Positions 1 through 10,260 are shown, numbered from the stretch's first letter. The stretch is 64,000 nucleotides of DNA from Symbiodinium natans (GCA_905221605.1 CAJNDS010001535.1:720145-784144); one strand, 5' to 3'. Translations and numbers: made by a program. Notes: generated by a model from the sequence alone, not told the origin.

Positions 1-152
1 CCCCAAACCTACCTCATATTGGGGTCCTCCTTATACGGGAATCCTACTCTCTTCAGGGGGGTCTATCTTAGGGTCCCCCAAACCTACCTCATATTGGGGT
101 CCTCCTTATATGGGAATCCTACTCTCTTCAGGGGGGGGTCTATCTTAGGGTC
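1..152. repeat. 75 bp direct tandem duplication
   Basis: Two near-identical copies start at 1 and 76. Each carries a block reading CATATTGGGGTCCTCC followed by a GGGAATCCTACT block. The same word order recurs as dispersed degenerate elements near 5,850, 10,175, 25,180 and 47,985, so this looks like two head-to-tail members of a short interspersed family. Longer reading frames here are incidental. Confidence 0.7.
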
Positions 153-259
153 CCCTATGTTTCGAGACCATCCCCCTGTCCAGGTTTCATACTTGCTGGA
201 GAACCTCGACATGATAGTGCAGAGAATCAACCCGGTGCAAGCCTGAGCTGCTGCGCCAG

Positions 260-1231
260 AGGGTTTAGGGTTTAGGGTTTATTTAGGGTTTAGGGTTTGG
301 GGTTTGGGGTTTGGGGTTTGGGATTAGGGGTTTAGGGGTTTAGGGGTTTAGGGGTTAGGGCAAGGCTTAGCTGAGCACTGCGCCAGCCGGGGAAGGCTTC
401 CCAGGAGGAGGCAGCGGTGGGTGTTCCGTGAGAACCAGGGGCTTTTATCTAGCTGTCAGACCATCATGAACGAAGACATCAACTCCAGGGGCGGCAGTGT
501 TAACCCTAAACCCGAAACCCTAAACCCTAAACCCTAAACCCTAAACCCTAAACCTTCCCTCCAACAACTGCAGCCTGAAGCTTAGGTGGACACAGCGGCT
601 TCGCCCAAGAAGTGGGCCGCGACCTTCTGACCTGGGCAACGCAGTCCGGTTTAGGGTTTAGGGTTTAGGGTTTAGGGTTTAGGGTTTAGGGTTTAGGGTT
701 TAGGTTGGTGGTTCGCACCAACATACAGGGCATGAGGTCTAAAGATGGATGGAGAAGCTTCGCCAGACTGGAGGCTCTGTTGCTTCATCCCCATTACCCG
801 AAGCACCAGCCCTGTTTCAGAGCACCTCCGCCACCCAAATCGCAGCCGAGGTGAGGTCGGCGGGCGATGCAGCAGTCAATGAAGGGTGTCACCCTCGGGG
901 GGTTGGGTGTGTTAAAGGTCGGAAACCCTCACTGAGAGGAGTCTTTGAGTCACAAGTACGTCGTATCACCCTAAACCCTAAACCCTAAACCCTAAACCCT
1001 AAACCCTAAACCCTAAACCCTAAACCCTAAACCCTAAACCCTAAACCCTAAACCCTAAACCCTAACCGCTTAACCCCTTAACCCCTTAACCCTAAACCCT
1101 AAACCGCTTAACCCTTAACCCCTTAACCCTTAACCCTGAACCCTAAACCCTAAACCCCTAAACCCTAAAACCCTAAACCCTAAACCCTAAACCTAAAACC
1201 CTAAACCCTAAACCCTAACCCTACCTAAACC
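260..1231. repeat. Cluster of interstitial telomere-type tracts
   Basis: TTTAGGG tracts lie at about 260-362 and 650-703 (G strand on plus), and CCCTAAA tracts at about 502-553 and 967-1231. The last is the longest, about 265 bp, and includes variants such as CCCTTAA and CCGCTTAA. Orientation flips within 150 bp, so this is not one chromosome end. Non-repeat sequence between the tracts has no exon I can defend. Confidence 0.9.
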
Positions 1232-1499
1232 CTGCCCAGCCCGGCCCAAGCTGCCTGAAGAATGGATCTCCCGATGACAGCATTCAGAGGGCAATGCTTA
1301 AAGCAGTCCCCCCCCCCCCCCCCCTGTGCGAATGCATCACCTTGTTAGAGCTCAACTGGGGAGGAGGAGCCAGAAGCACAGAGAACTCATTGCAGATGTG
1401 AGAACTCACAGATGTGATGGGTAGCAAGCTGTGAAGGAAGTCTTGCAGTAGCCTGCTCATGTCCTACGGATCGGGCTCCCTGTTTGAAAGATGAAGCTG

Positions 1500-1632
1500 A
1501 AGTGTAAACATGGACGTACATATATATATATATACACACGTACATATATGTACATCTATATACATATACATATACATACATACATACATACATGCATACA
1601 TACATACATATACATATACATATATATATGGT
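1500..1632. repeat. ATAC/TA microsatellite
   Basis: Low-complexity alternation of TATA, ACAT and ATAC words, preceded at 1309-1324 by a poly-C run. It produces a spurious Tyr/Met/Val-rich minus-strand frame. Confidence 0.85.
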
Positions 1633-1796
1633 ACCCCCCCCCAAAGATCTAGGTATTTTCATGGTTTTGGGATCTGTTTTAGGGTTTAAGGGTTGGGGGT
1701 GGGGGGGCTAGCTAAACATGTAAAACTCAATATGGACATGTGAATCTTGATATGTGCGAGTCTTCATATGTGCGTGGTCGTCTTTTCAAATTGTGA

Positions 1797-1960
1797 GCCC
1801 GATTGAAAACGATTGAAACGATTGAAATTCAATCGGAGACCGGATTGAAGATTGAAGATTGAAGATTTCCGGAAACCTTTTTTCTGGGAATCTTCAATCT
1901 TCAATCTTCAATCCTGCCCCCGATTGAATTTCAATCGTTTCAATCGTTTTTCAATCGGGC
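1797..1960. repeat. Large hairpin, copy 1
   Basis: The left arm contains CGATTGAAACGATTGAAATT and then three AGATTGA words. After a short loop around CCTTTTTTC the right arm returns three CTTCAAT words and then AATTTCAATCGTTTCAATCG. The arms are about 75 bp each and almost perfectly complementary. There is no coding content. A miniature inverted-repeat element or foldback is the likeliest identity. Confidence 0.8.
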
Positions 1961-2134
1961 CCCCGATTGAAAAACGATTGAAACGATTGAAATTCAATCG
2001 GAGACCGGATTGAAGATTGAAGATTGAAGATTCCCGGAAACCTTTTTTCTGGGAATCTTCAATCTTCAATCTTCAATCAATCAATCGGCTGCCCCCGATT
2101 GAATTTCAATCGTTTCAATCGTTTTTCAATCGGG
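1960..2134. repeat. Large hairpin, copy 2 (tandem with copy 1)
   Basis: An almost exact second copy of the preceding hairpin directly abuts it, with a small extra AATCAATC expansion in the right arm. Two adjacent foldbacks in the same order suggest duplication of the whole element, not two insertions. Confidence 0.8.
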
Positions 2135-2278
2135 TTCACGTCTTGTAAAGTGTCAGAATTAGCTTTCGTGACGTCGCTCAAGATCACGTGTCTTCGCAGA
2201 CATTCCACTCGAAATATACTTGACCATTTGTGTTTGTAATACTCGCAATGGCTCGCATCCCAGTGGCTGGCTCAGTCT

Positions 2279-2640
2279 TATGGTTTTTATTGGTTTTTGC
2301 GGTGTTTCGGGAGCGTGGGTCCCACGCTAAAAATCGGTTTTACCGATGTTTTTGAAAGCCTACCTTCAAAATAACATCGGTAAAACCAATGTTTTTCAAA
2401 GCCTACCTTCAAAAAACATAGGTAAAACCAATGTTATTGAAGGCCTACCTCTAAAAAACATCAGTAAAACCGATGTTTCGTGAGCCCATGCTCCCAAAAC
2501 ATCGCAAAAAAACAATAAAAAAAACATGTCAAAAACCATGATTTTCGAAACTAGTGGCTGGGGTGGCCGGCCGAGTAGTTTCAGAAACCATAGTTTTTAT
2601 GTTTCTTATTGGTTTTTGCGGTGTTTCGGGATCGTGGGCT
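2279..2640. repeat. Inverted-repeat element with internal ~50 bp tandem copies
   Basis: The end sequence TTATTGGTTTTTGCGGTGTT occurs forward near 2,287 and again near 2,607. It occurs inverted and degenerate near 2,485-2,525. Between the first pair are three or four ~50 bp repeats built on AACATCGGTAAAACC and CCTACCTTCAAA. This has the architecture of a foldback or MITE with an adjacent extra terminal copy. Confidence 0.6.
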
Positions 2641-3270
2641 AAACCTTTAAGCCCTGTAGGCTATACGGTTAAGGTTTAAAGGTTTAGGGTTGAAAAGTTC
2701 AACAGTCAGCCCATAGAGTTTAAACCTTAAGGGTCCTAAACGCTTAACCTTTAAACCCTATAGGCCATAGGGTTAAGGTTGAAAGGCTTAGGGTTTAAGC
2801 TTTTGGCATTAAAACACAACCCCATAGAGCTTAAGCCTTAAGGGTTTAAGGTTTCAGCATTGAAACGATAACCCTAAGCCCTTTAGGGTCAGAACCTTGA
2901 AGCCCTGTAGGGCTCTAAGACGTTAACAGGGTTTAACCCTATAGGCGTTGAATGTATAAATGCCCAGACATTACGCTCTCTTTAACCTTTCAGCCCTATA
3001 GGGTCTAAAGGCTTAGGGTATTTCTGCAGCCCTGAGGGTTTAAAACCTTAAGCCCTCAAGGTGGGCTTGGGTTTAAATGCCTAAATCTTGAATCCTAAAC
3101 CTTTAAACCTTAACCCTATAGCCTATAGGGCTTAAAGGTTAAGTGTTTAGGCCCTGTACGCTAAGATTTACACTCGATGGGCTTAGGTTTAAATGCCTAA
3201 ATCTTAAGGCCTAAACCTTTTAAGCCTTAACCCAAAAGGGTTTTACGGTTAAGGGTTCAGGTTTAAATGG
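2640..3270. repeat. Degenerate two-orientation telomere-like DNA
   Basis: About 600 bp of short words such as TTAAGGGTTTA, ACCCTATAGG and CCTTAAACC in both orientations, many as small palindromes around CCTATAGG. It reads as decayed or recombined TTTAGGG/CCCTAAA DNA. No open frame of note. Confidence 0.6.
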
Positions 3271-3464
3271 CGGTTACATCTTCAACTTCACATCGCCTCC
3301 GGGCCCATGCAAGTATTCAACTTGATATCGCTAAATCATGAAAATACCTAGATCTTTGGGGGGGTAGCATATATATATATATATTTATTTATTTATTTAT
3401 ATACATATATATACATATTTGTTTCTTGTCTGCGAAATACGCCTTGGGTCCTGGACTGACCCAG

Positions 3465-3572
3465 GGAGTTCCGCCCCGTGTATGCTGCCACAGCGGGAAG
3501 TGTGACGCTGGTGACCTTCGACGTGCGGCACCTGCCCCAAGAGGAGCGGGCAGCGAGCTACTCTGTGACCAC
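3465..3572 (+). CDS. Exon of unknown protein
   Basis: After a CCCAG acceptor there is an open frame reading EFRPVYAATAGSVTLVTFDV and then RHLPQEERAASYSVT. Composition is balanced and GC-rich at third positions, unlike the AT-rich or telomeric flanks. The frame is closed upstream by TGA at 3,457. I do not recognise the family. It probably belongs with the exon at 3,754. Confidence 0.55.
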
Positions 3573-3753
3573 CCTGTGCTCATGGCATACCTGTAGTATG
3601 GTTCGTATTGAATGATCTGAGTGTAGACACATCTCCGAACAACTCTCATGTCAGCGCGCCCCCCCCCCCCCTAATCGAACAAACGCTGAAGATCGTGTGG
3701 GGTCTCATGTCTACACCGTCTACACTCAGTAGACCGCAAGCCCCGGTTGCCAG

Positions 3754-3832
3754 ACGGTGTACGGGAAGCACTGGCGGATCAAGTTCTACGTGGGCTCCGA
3801 GCAGGATGCTTATTCGGAGTCGGGCCGGAAGT
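3754..3832 (+). CDS. Exon of unknown protein
   Basis: Follows a TTGCCAG acceptor. The frame reads TVYGKHWRIKFYVGSEQDAY and then SESGRKC. The basic/aromatic pattern and uninterrupted frame look like real coding, but the donor is not clear. A TA microsatellite follows at 3,930-3,965. Confidence 0.55.
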
Positions 3833-4182
3833 GTTTGTTAGGGGGGATTGAGTTGGGAGGGATTGATCATGATGTGGTCGGGACTCGTAGGATGCGGCAG
3901 CCCAATTCCTGAGGGCTTAGGTGGTAATTATATGTATATGTATGTATATATATATATACATATGGCACGTCTTGTGTTTTGATGGAGAAGTTTTTTAGTT
4001 TTAGGGTTGATCCTCGAGAGCTAAAGCTATACGGGCCGCACAGCGCATGTCGGGTGCCCTATAAACCTTACACCAAAGCCATGAGCCATCACCCTAAGAG
4101 TCCATGTGCCTATGTAGTATATACTTGGGGCTTCAAGGGGTTCCCATTTAGTAGCTTTAGGGCCCTAATATACACTATATAG

Positions 4183-4314
4183 GTAAACCCTAAACCCTAA
4201 ACCCTAAACCCTAAACCCCCAAACCCCCAAACCCCCAAACCCTAAACCCCCAAACCCTAAACCCTAAACCCCAAACCCTAAACCCTAAACCCTAAACCCT
4301 AAACCCTAAACCCT
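4183..4314. repeat. CCCTAAA tract with CCCCAAA variants
   Basis: C-strand telomere-type tract of about 130 bp with several CCCCAAA interruptions. A G-strand tract follows at 4,434-4,488. Confidence 0.9.
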
Positions 4315-4516
4315 CAGGATCAGATGTCAGCTGCAACAGCCGCAAGAACCGAGGCTCGACCCCCTCTATTCCGATCCGATCGAGTGCCACAACCTGGTCG
4401 CAGCTAGGAGCTGCACTCCTACGGTTGCTTGTAGGGTTTAGGGTTCAGGGTTTAGGGTATAGGGTTTAGGGTTTAGGGTTTAGGGTTTGCTGCGATAGGG
4501 AGTAGATGCTGTGAAG

Positions 4517-4654
4517 GTTTGGATGCAGCAGCGGCTCGAATGCCTCGTCAGGTGCGAAGAGCAGTTCTGGCCCGATTGTGGAGGGCCATCTAATACTTGT
4601 CTCCCACCCCACGCCGTCCGAGGCGGCAAAACCACCCAAACCTATTCCTTTTAG
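4517..4654 (+). CDS. Terminal exon of unknown gene
   Basis: Begins after a GTGAAG acceptor, about 30 bp past a TTTAGGG tract. It reads VWMQQRLECLVRCEEQFWPD, then a Cys/Pro-containing stretch ending KTTQTYSF and TAG. Three cysteines lie within the first 30 residues. I do not recognise the family. The stop lies inside another telomere-like word, so part of the 3' coding end may come from repeat DNA. Confidence 0.45.
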   Translation, partial: VWMQQRLECLVRCEEQFWPDCGGPSNTCLPPHAVRGGKTTQTYSF

Positions 4655-4799
4655 GGTTTAGGCCTAAACTCAGGACATTCGTTTACTTTCAAAAAAAAAA
4701 CCTTTCCGTCACCGATGGCCACTTTCAGCCAAGGGAAAGGTTTGAGGCTAGGTCCTCAGCTGCATAGAAAAGGAGGTTTTAGAGGGCTTGCAGGCTCAG

Positions 4800-5200
4800 G
4801 AGGCTAGGAGGGAGCGGGGCCATGGGGCCAAGGAGGCGAGGATGGCCGGGCGTCAGGGGGGGGCGGGGTAGGTGCGCAACACACCCAAGAAGGGCGGGAC
4901 CAGGAGGGTGCCAGGGGGCCAGGGAGGGGTTCAGGGGGGGGGCCATCGTGGGTGCTACCGACCTCCAAGATGCGGGAGGCGGGCAAGCGACCTGGGTCGA
5001 CTTTCGCCATAGAGGTCGAAAGGCTTAAGCGCCGCCCCCCTTCTGTACGGGGGCGGTCTAGGCCCTGAGTTTAGGGTTTAGGGTTTAGGGTTTCGGGGGG
5101 GTTAAAGGGGGGGTTTAGGGTTTTTGGGGGTTATGGTTAGGGTTTGGGGGTTGAAGGTTCAGGGTTTGGGGGTTCAGTGTTTAGGGTTTTGTGTTTAGGA
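4800..5200. other. G-rich low-complexity stretch and degenerate TTTAGGG tract
   Basis: 4,800-5,035 is very G-rich and open on both strands, without convincing protein composition. 5,069-5,200 is degenerate TTTAGGG/TTTGGGG DNA. Confidence 0.6.
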
Positions 5201-5485
5201 GTTTCCATGTTTCGTCAGGATTGCTGTCCGCTGTACGCGCTAGACCAACTGCCTGTCGGCCAATGGGGGGGGGGGGTTCGGAGTTTCGGCTTAATGTCTT
5301 GGTAGTTCAGTGGTACCCGTTTCCCTTTTTTGGTTCAAGGCCCCCTTATAAGTTCACCAACCCAAAAAAGGGTGCCCTTATTGTGATATGGTTTCTGGGC
5401 TACTCAGGGGAAGGTGCGGGTTTCGTGGCCTTGGGAAGACTATCGGAACCCTTCCTGGCCCATGTCAAGATGTCGAGCAGCCAAC

Positions 5486-5581
5486 GATCTGCTTCGTGTC
5501 GGCTTCTTGCTGATTTTGGGAGCCATGGGATGCAAGGAGTGCGACTTGCGCAGGCGCTCAACCAGATACCCTATGCCCTGA
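5486..5581 (+). CDS. Possible terminal exon with a membrane segment
   Basis: A frame reads DLLRVGFLLILGAMGCKECD and then a basic RRRSTRY tail to a stop at 5,579-5,581. One hydrophobic segment followed by Cys and Arg residues suggests a membrane-anchored C-terminus. A second plus frame is also open here, so this is tentative. Confidence 0.35.
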   Translation, partial: DLLRVGFLLILGAMGCKECDLRRRSTRYPMP

Positions 5582-5673
5582 ACCCCAAACCCTGAACCCT
5601 AAACCCTGAACCATAAACCTTGAACCCTATACCCGGAACCCTATTCCCTGAACCCTAAACCCTGAACCCTAAA
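5573..5673. repeat. Degenerate CCCTGAA/CCCTAAA tract
   Basis: C-strand telomere-like tract with many CCCTGAA variants between two putative exons. Confidence 0.8.
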
Positions 5674-5679
5674 CAGCAG

Positions 5680-5756
5680 GACGCCAGAGAAGCGAGACCT
5701 CGACGTCAAGATCGCCAAGAGCCGTGGCTGTGTGCCTTTGCTTGGGATACTTGAGG
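5680..5756 (+). CDS. Exon of unknown protein
   Basis: Follows ACAGCAG directly after a telomere-like tract. The frame reads RTPEKRDLDVKIAKSRGCVP and then LLGILE. Its charged/hydrophobic mix is exon-like. The family is not recognised. Confidence 0.45.
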
Positions 5757-5849
5757 CTCAGAATCGGACTTCATGGTCTGTGTCGGATCCTAGGGGCCTT
5801 GGGATATTTAGACTAGATGTTCTCAATTTACTTCTTTTAGTTGGTATAT

Positions 5850-5975
5850 ATATATATAGCAATATGGGAGTTACGAAAATCGAGGACCCATAGTATAGTC
5901 CCCCAAATAGTAGGATTACCTTATAATAGTAGGGACCCCACGAGGGTTCCCCCAATTTCGGAAGCCGCCATATAT
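5850..5975. repeat. Dispersed GGGGTCCxT/ATCCTACTATTTGGGG element
   Basis: On the minus strand it reads a GTGGGGTCCCTACTATTATA block and then ATCCTACTATTTGGGG, with GGGTCCTCG and TTTTCGTAA words near the far end. Word order matches the elements near 10,175, 25,180 and 47,985. Confidence 0.5.
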
Positions 5976-5979
5976 ATGT

Positions 5980-6190
5980 GTGTATATACATATATATATA
6001 TATATATATATTGTTTTGGTGTATACATATACAGATTTATTTATTTATATTTATTTGTATTTTTTATGTGTAACATGTATATTTATATTTATGTTTGTAG
6101 TTATATTTACACTTCTATTATATCTGTATTTATATTTATATGTATATTTATACTTTTATTTATACTTATACTTATTTTTATATATCTTTC
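5980..6190. repeat. TA/TTTA low-complexity DNA
   Basis: AT-rich microsatellite-like stretch. The Tyr/Ile/Phe-rich frames it produces are artefacts. Confidence 0.85.
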
Positions 6191-6315
6191 AGAAGGCTGT
6201 TTTTATAAGGCTTAAAAGACCCACCGAGCTAGATCATGCCGCGCAAACGGTGCCCAGGCCGAGATCTCCTTGCCACCGGCTTTCGAGCAAGAGGCTCGAT
6301 TTGTTCAGGGCTTAG

Positions 6316-6398
6316 GAAAGTTTAGGGTTTAGGGCTTAGGGCTTAGGGCTTAGGGTTTAGGGTTTAGGGCTTAGGGCTTAGGGCTTAGGGTTTGGGGT
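6316..6398. repeat. TTTAGGG tract with GGGCTTA variants
   Basis: G-strand telomere-type tract in which GGGCTTA units alternate with GGGTTTA. Confidence 0.9.
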
Positions 6399-6399
6399 C

Positions 6400-8850
6400 A
6401 CAGCTCATTGAGAACTTGGCTCTGAGATGCTGCTTGCCCAGGAGACCGGTTTGTACCTCTCCATACATACCGTCCCAAACCGGGCGTTTTGTCAACTGAT
6501 TTCCAGATTCTCTAGGTTGTTCTTTTCTAGAGACCAGATGCTCGGCAGTCTTTCCTCTTCCTAGTTGCACGGCCATGGGCGAAGTGCAAGGCATCCGCAA
6601 AGAGTAGCAGGAGACATTTCCCCCACATTCTGGAGCACAAGGTTGACGGAGCGAACACGCAATTTCAGCGTAGTCTCCAAACGCAGCTTTGCAGCTTCCA
6701 CTTCGAAGTGGAAAGAGCGTTCTCAAGCAGACGAAGGTCGTCATGGTAATCGCAGAAGTGCGATAGTCGGACTCATGAGGGCTATGGCACGGCCTGCCGC
6801 CGATCTGCACCTGCATCCTGTGGTTCTTGGCATAGGGTTTACGGTTTCGGGTTTAGGGTTAAGGGTTTCAGTGATCACGCATTGAATCCGTCCATGCTTC
6901 TGATGGGGTGGCGAGAGCGCAAATCCTAGGGGCGCCCATTTAAAATCATGTGCCGCCGCAGGGAAACGAGAGAGGCCAAGGAGGACTGGCTTCTGGAGTC
7001 TTCACGTTCATGTCCGAAGCTGAGTCCACTTACCGCTTCGGTCTTTGCTTCGGCCTGCCTCTTTCCAAGCTTGTTGGGAACTGCAGCAGCTTTTCAAGTC
7101 TGGATTAGGGTTTAGGGTTTAGGGTTTGGGGTTTGGGGTTTGGGGTTTAGGGTTTAGGGTTTAGGGTTTAGGGTTTGAAGCTACATAGTTGCATGTCGTC
7201 TCTCAGGCTGCATCCCATCGTCGACATTCAATGGCGGGTGGGCTGGCTAAGCTTCCCTTCCAGAGCAGCAGTCAGTCGAATTACAGTCTACACTAGCCCT
7301 CTTTCTTCAAGCCCTTCACCAAAAACAATCACATCCATGCAGAGCGTAGGCTGGGCGTGGCACGGCAGGGACAGGGTACATTCGTGACCAAAGACACGTG
7401 GGCTACGCGTTTCTGGACTGCGCGGGGTGCAGTTTTGTCCTTTGTGTGTTGCTGTGTCACGATGCCGCGCTGTCAAATGTAACCGGGACACTGCGGCAAT
7501 GAAAGCCGCGGCCACAGACATGCAGCGATCAGGTGGAAGTTCAGATTGTCGACGGAGTTTACCAGCCCGATGTGCTTGTCTCAGCTTTGTGTGCTTGCAG
7601 GCAAGTGTGTGTCGGCTTGTTTGCTGTAAGGAAGATACAGCAGATTCATCTGTAGCATTGAAACCATCGCCACTGCAGGCACCACCCCCTCCCCCCCTCT
7701 CCCTCCCCTCCTCCCCCCCCTCCTCCCCTCTCCCACTCCCAACAAGAGGGACCTAATTGCAAGACCGCATCATGTTGATACAGACTCATACCCTAAACCC
7801 TAAACCCTCATGCATTTCGGCCTCTTCGGGGAGAGGTAGGGTCGATGGAAAACTTTTGGAATCAACAGGCCTTCATGCTCTTGAGCTCTGCACTCGTGGA
7901 GTATGCGGAACCCGCCTGGGGCCGAGTCGAAAGCCCCTTACAAAGCACGAGAGAGCACGAGAGAGCACGTGTGCGGAGTGTAGGGTGCAGATATGTATGT
8001 GTGTTTTTGTATGTATATGCACAACCTGTAAAAACAAAACGTAAACATAAATAAACAAGTAAATAAATAAATAAATAAATAAATATATATATATATATAT
8101 ATGTAAGCAAATAAAGATATGCATATATGTATATATATATACATAGATATATGTGTGTACTTTTGCGACGGCAGCACGAAAGTTCCACACACCCTGCATA
8201 ATCCGCATGTCTTGAGGCCCAGAGGCCCCCCACTCGCCCCAGCCCTCCTGGCACCCCAACCGCCCCACCATGTGTGGGTTTAGGGTTTAGGGTTTAATTA
8301 GGGTTTAGGGTTTAGGGTTTAGGGTTTAGGGTTTAGGGTTAAGGGTTTTCCACATGGAGCAGGAGAACATTTGTCCAAATGGGATTATGAAATACCCTGC
8401 CACGCAGGCCACGTAATACAGGTTCTTCTACCAGCCCCGCTCAATATCAGATTTGTCCGCAAGACACTCCAGCGGTCAGGGTCAACACCTTCTTCCGCCT
8501 GATGTATCTCTGTATCTTTCGTAATATTCATGTAATTACATCTATACATATACGTACACTTCTACATACAATCTAGAGAAAAAAATAAAGCACAGAACTC
8601 CGAAGCCATGATGGAAGCGCCAGACTCTACGAGTCGTCATGGAGTTGCCCTTTCCCTTTGCCAGGCACGAGCAGAAGTCGGAACAAAGAAGTTGCGGCCC
8701 CAGATGGGTTTAGGGTTTAGGGTTTAGGGTATAGGGTTTAGGGGATGGCCTTGAGCAGTTGAGCTTCCCAGACGCCACGCTAGATGGCTGAACGGCTTAG
8801 GGCCTTTGCGATTATGCTGTCCGACGACCTGGAGATCGAGTTGCCATGTT
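6400..8850. other. Gene-poor stretch with several telomere-type tracts
   Basis: TTTAGGG tracts lie at 6,833-6,870, 7,105-7,175, 8,277-8,346 and 8,706-8,743, with a short CCCTAAA tract at 7,789. A CT-rich run sits at 7,684-7,740 and an (AAAT)n/(TA)n microsatellite at 8,045-8,160. Open frames at 6,565-6,885 and 7,427-7,756 exist but lack convincing composition, so I make no gene call. Confidence 0.6.
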
Positions 8851-8921
8851 CTCAGCATGTTGTGTCAGGAAAGTAGGGGTGAGTCTGTGCTTCTCGGCAA
8901 AGTTTTTTCCGCTGTCTGTAG

Positions 8922-9049
8922 ATGAGGCCTGCGAATATGCCTCTCAAGTCCTTCTCGGAGCAGTCGGATGTCGTGAATCAGCAGATCATCACGCAGGTGC
9001 AGGAACTTCTTCGTCATACAGGGACAGCCGAAGCCCTGCGGCTGCGCAG
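8922..9049 (+). CDS. Exon of unknown gene (first of four)
   Basis: Follows GTCTGTAG. The frame reads MRPANMPLKSFSEQSDVVNQ, then QIITQVQELLRHTGTAEALR and LR. The QxLxxLL-like pattern suggests a helix. It ends at CGCAG, where the next open frame starts in a different register. Either an intron boundary coincides exactly or one of the two frames is wrong. The following exons make this the 5' part of a gene ending at 9,837. Confidence 0.5.
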
Positions 9050-9135
9050 GTCTTCCTGAACTGGCTGCCCCTGGAGATGAAGCTTGAGAACTACATGCGG
9101 CCCCTCTTCTCGGCAGTCGGAGCCAGGGGCTCAGA
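9050..9135 (+). CDS. Exon of unknown gene (second)
   Basis: Begins with GTC directly after CGCAG. The frame reads VFLNWLPLEMKLENYMRPLF and then SAVGARG. The donor is unclear, as CCAGGGGC is the only candidate. The register differs from the preceding exon. Confidence 0.5.
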
Positions 9136-9202
9136 ATGGTGCACTGGGGCCATCAATCAAGGTCGTGATGTCATGGGATGCATGCCAGTTGCCAAAAGCT
9201 CA

Positions 9203-9326
9203 GGGCGGTGAGTTGGAGTACGTCTTCGAGGACAAGGGCATGTACTGGCGAGATACAACGGTGGCGCTCTCAGCGACCAGCCTGCCTGACAGCTCGCTGC
9301 ATGGAAGCGATGGCTTACATGACTTT
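9203..9326 (+). CDS. Exon of unknown gene (third)
   Basis: Follows GCTCAG. It reads ELEYVFEDKGMYWRDTTVAL and then SATSLPDSSLHGSDGLHDF. A GTCATAG donor is likely at 9,327. The next ~120 bp are AT-rich and intron-like, with an ACCCAG acceptor at 9,449. Confidence 0.55.
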
Positions 9327-9449
9327 GTCATAGTTGGGTGCCATTTAAAATTTTACGGGTACTTAAACCCAATCTCGACTGCAATTTTTACATCTTTAAC
9401 ATTCTTTAACATTATAATTACCAACCATGAACTAGATGAAGCCACCCAG

Positions 9450-9590
9450 GAGATCTACCTCCCCTATCTGCCATACTTCAGCAACTGCCGTGGCTTCGGA
9501 CGCACAATTCCGCGGGAGCCCCTGGCATTTGAGAGCTCCTCAGGCCCTGCCCAGATGACGCAAGCACTTGCCACATACAGCAGATACATC
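9450..9590 (+). CDS. Exon of unknown gene (fourth)
   Basis: Follows CACCCAG. It reads EIYLPYLPYFSNCRGFGRTI and then PREPLAFESSSG. The aromatic PYLPYFSNCRGFG motif looks like a conserved core of a larger family, possibly a membrane or secreted protein, but I cannot name it. Confidence 0.55.
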
Positions 9591-9672
9591 CCAACTAGTA
9601 CGAATAATCAGTGAACCAATATGTTCAACTACTATTTTGTTTCGAATTCCTAGCCCTAAACCAGTGACGCAG

Positions 9673-9837
9673 AAAGGAGGAAGCACCATGCAGTTTGCCC
9701 GAGAGGATGGAGGCTTCAGGTTCATGTCGGGGGGAGTCAATGCCCACTTGCTGAGGCTGTGGGCGATCACGGAACAGAACGGAGGCCGCTTCAAGACCAC
9801 AAGGATTTTCAAAGCTATTGGCCCTCGGGCCAACTAA
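9673..9837 (+). CDS. Terminal exon of the 8.9-9.8 kb gene
   Basis: Begins after GACGCAG. It reads MQFAREDGGFRFMSGGVNAH, then LLRLWAITEQNGGRFKTTR, and ends GPRAN with TAA at 9,835-9,837. A CCCTAAA-like word sits just upstream in the intron. Function unknown. Confidence 0.55.
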   Translation, partial: KGGSTMQFAREDGGFRFMSGGVNAHLLRLWAITEQNGGRFKTTRIFKAIGPRAN

Positions 9838-10169
9838 GGGATTCAGCAGGTTAGGTTGCAGGTTTCTGAAGTCATGGGTATAATAAGCCCCTGAACCCTG
9901 AAACCCCAAGCCTCTGCAATGTGGTCACAAAGGGAAGAGGGGCCTGAGGGGAGGTACCGAGGGAAATTTAGGGAAGCTTGGGTAATCTTATGGACTGGGG
10001 TTTAGATTTTCGGGTCCTCCCAGGATCTCGCAAACATCGTGTAGCTTCTGGGAACAGTGGCCAAGCCTTACGAACAGAACCAGATTCTAGTTCCTCACGC
10101 GTGTGTCAGTTGAATACACATCCATTCGCTGTTCAAGACCCTCCCTCTCAAATGGGGGCGTACAAATAA

Positions 10170-10260
10170 GAGGCCCCCAAAATGGACCCCCAAATAGTTG
10201 GATCCCCCGAATAACAAGGACCCCAGTAAGGTACCCCGAATATCCCAAATTGTCCAGGCT
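10170..10260. repeat. Dispersed GGGGTACCTTA/GGGGTCCTT element
   Basis: The reverse complement reads GGGGTACCTTACTGGGGTCC, TTGTTATTC, GGGGGATCCAACTATTTGGG. It is close to the plus-strand copy at 25,180 and the minus-strand copy at 47,985. Confidence 0.55.

Noticed and set aside
967-1231. A real chromosome end
   Set aside because: The tract is flanked by unique DNA on both sides and opposite-orientation tracts lie within 300 bp; many equal tracts occur across the window.
5302-5345. tRNA gene
   Set aside because: TAGTTCAGTGG and GGTTCAAGGCC resemble A and B boxes, but are only about 16 bp apart and no cloverleaf closes.
5841-6315. Two long Tyr/Ile/Phe-rich plus-strand ORFs
   Set aside because: Low-complexity TA/TTTA DNA; no stable composition outside the repeat.
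7427-7756. Cys-rich 109-residue ORF
   Set aside because: The second half is a CT-rich low-complexity run, no splice context, no conserved-looking pattern.
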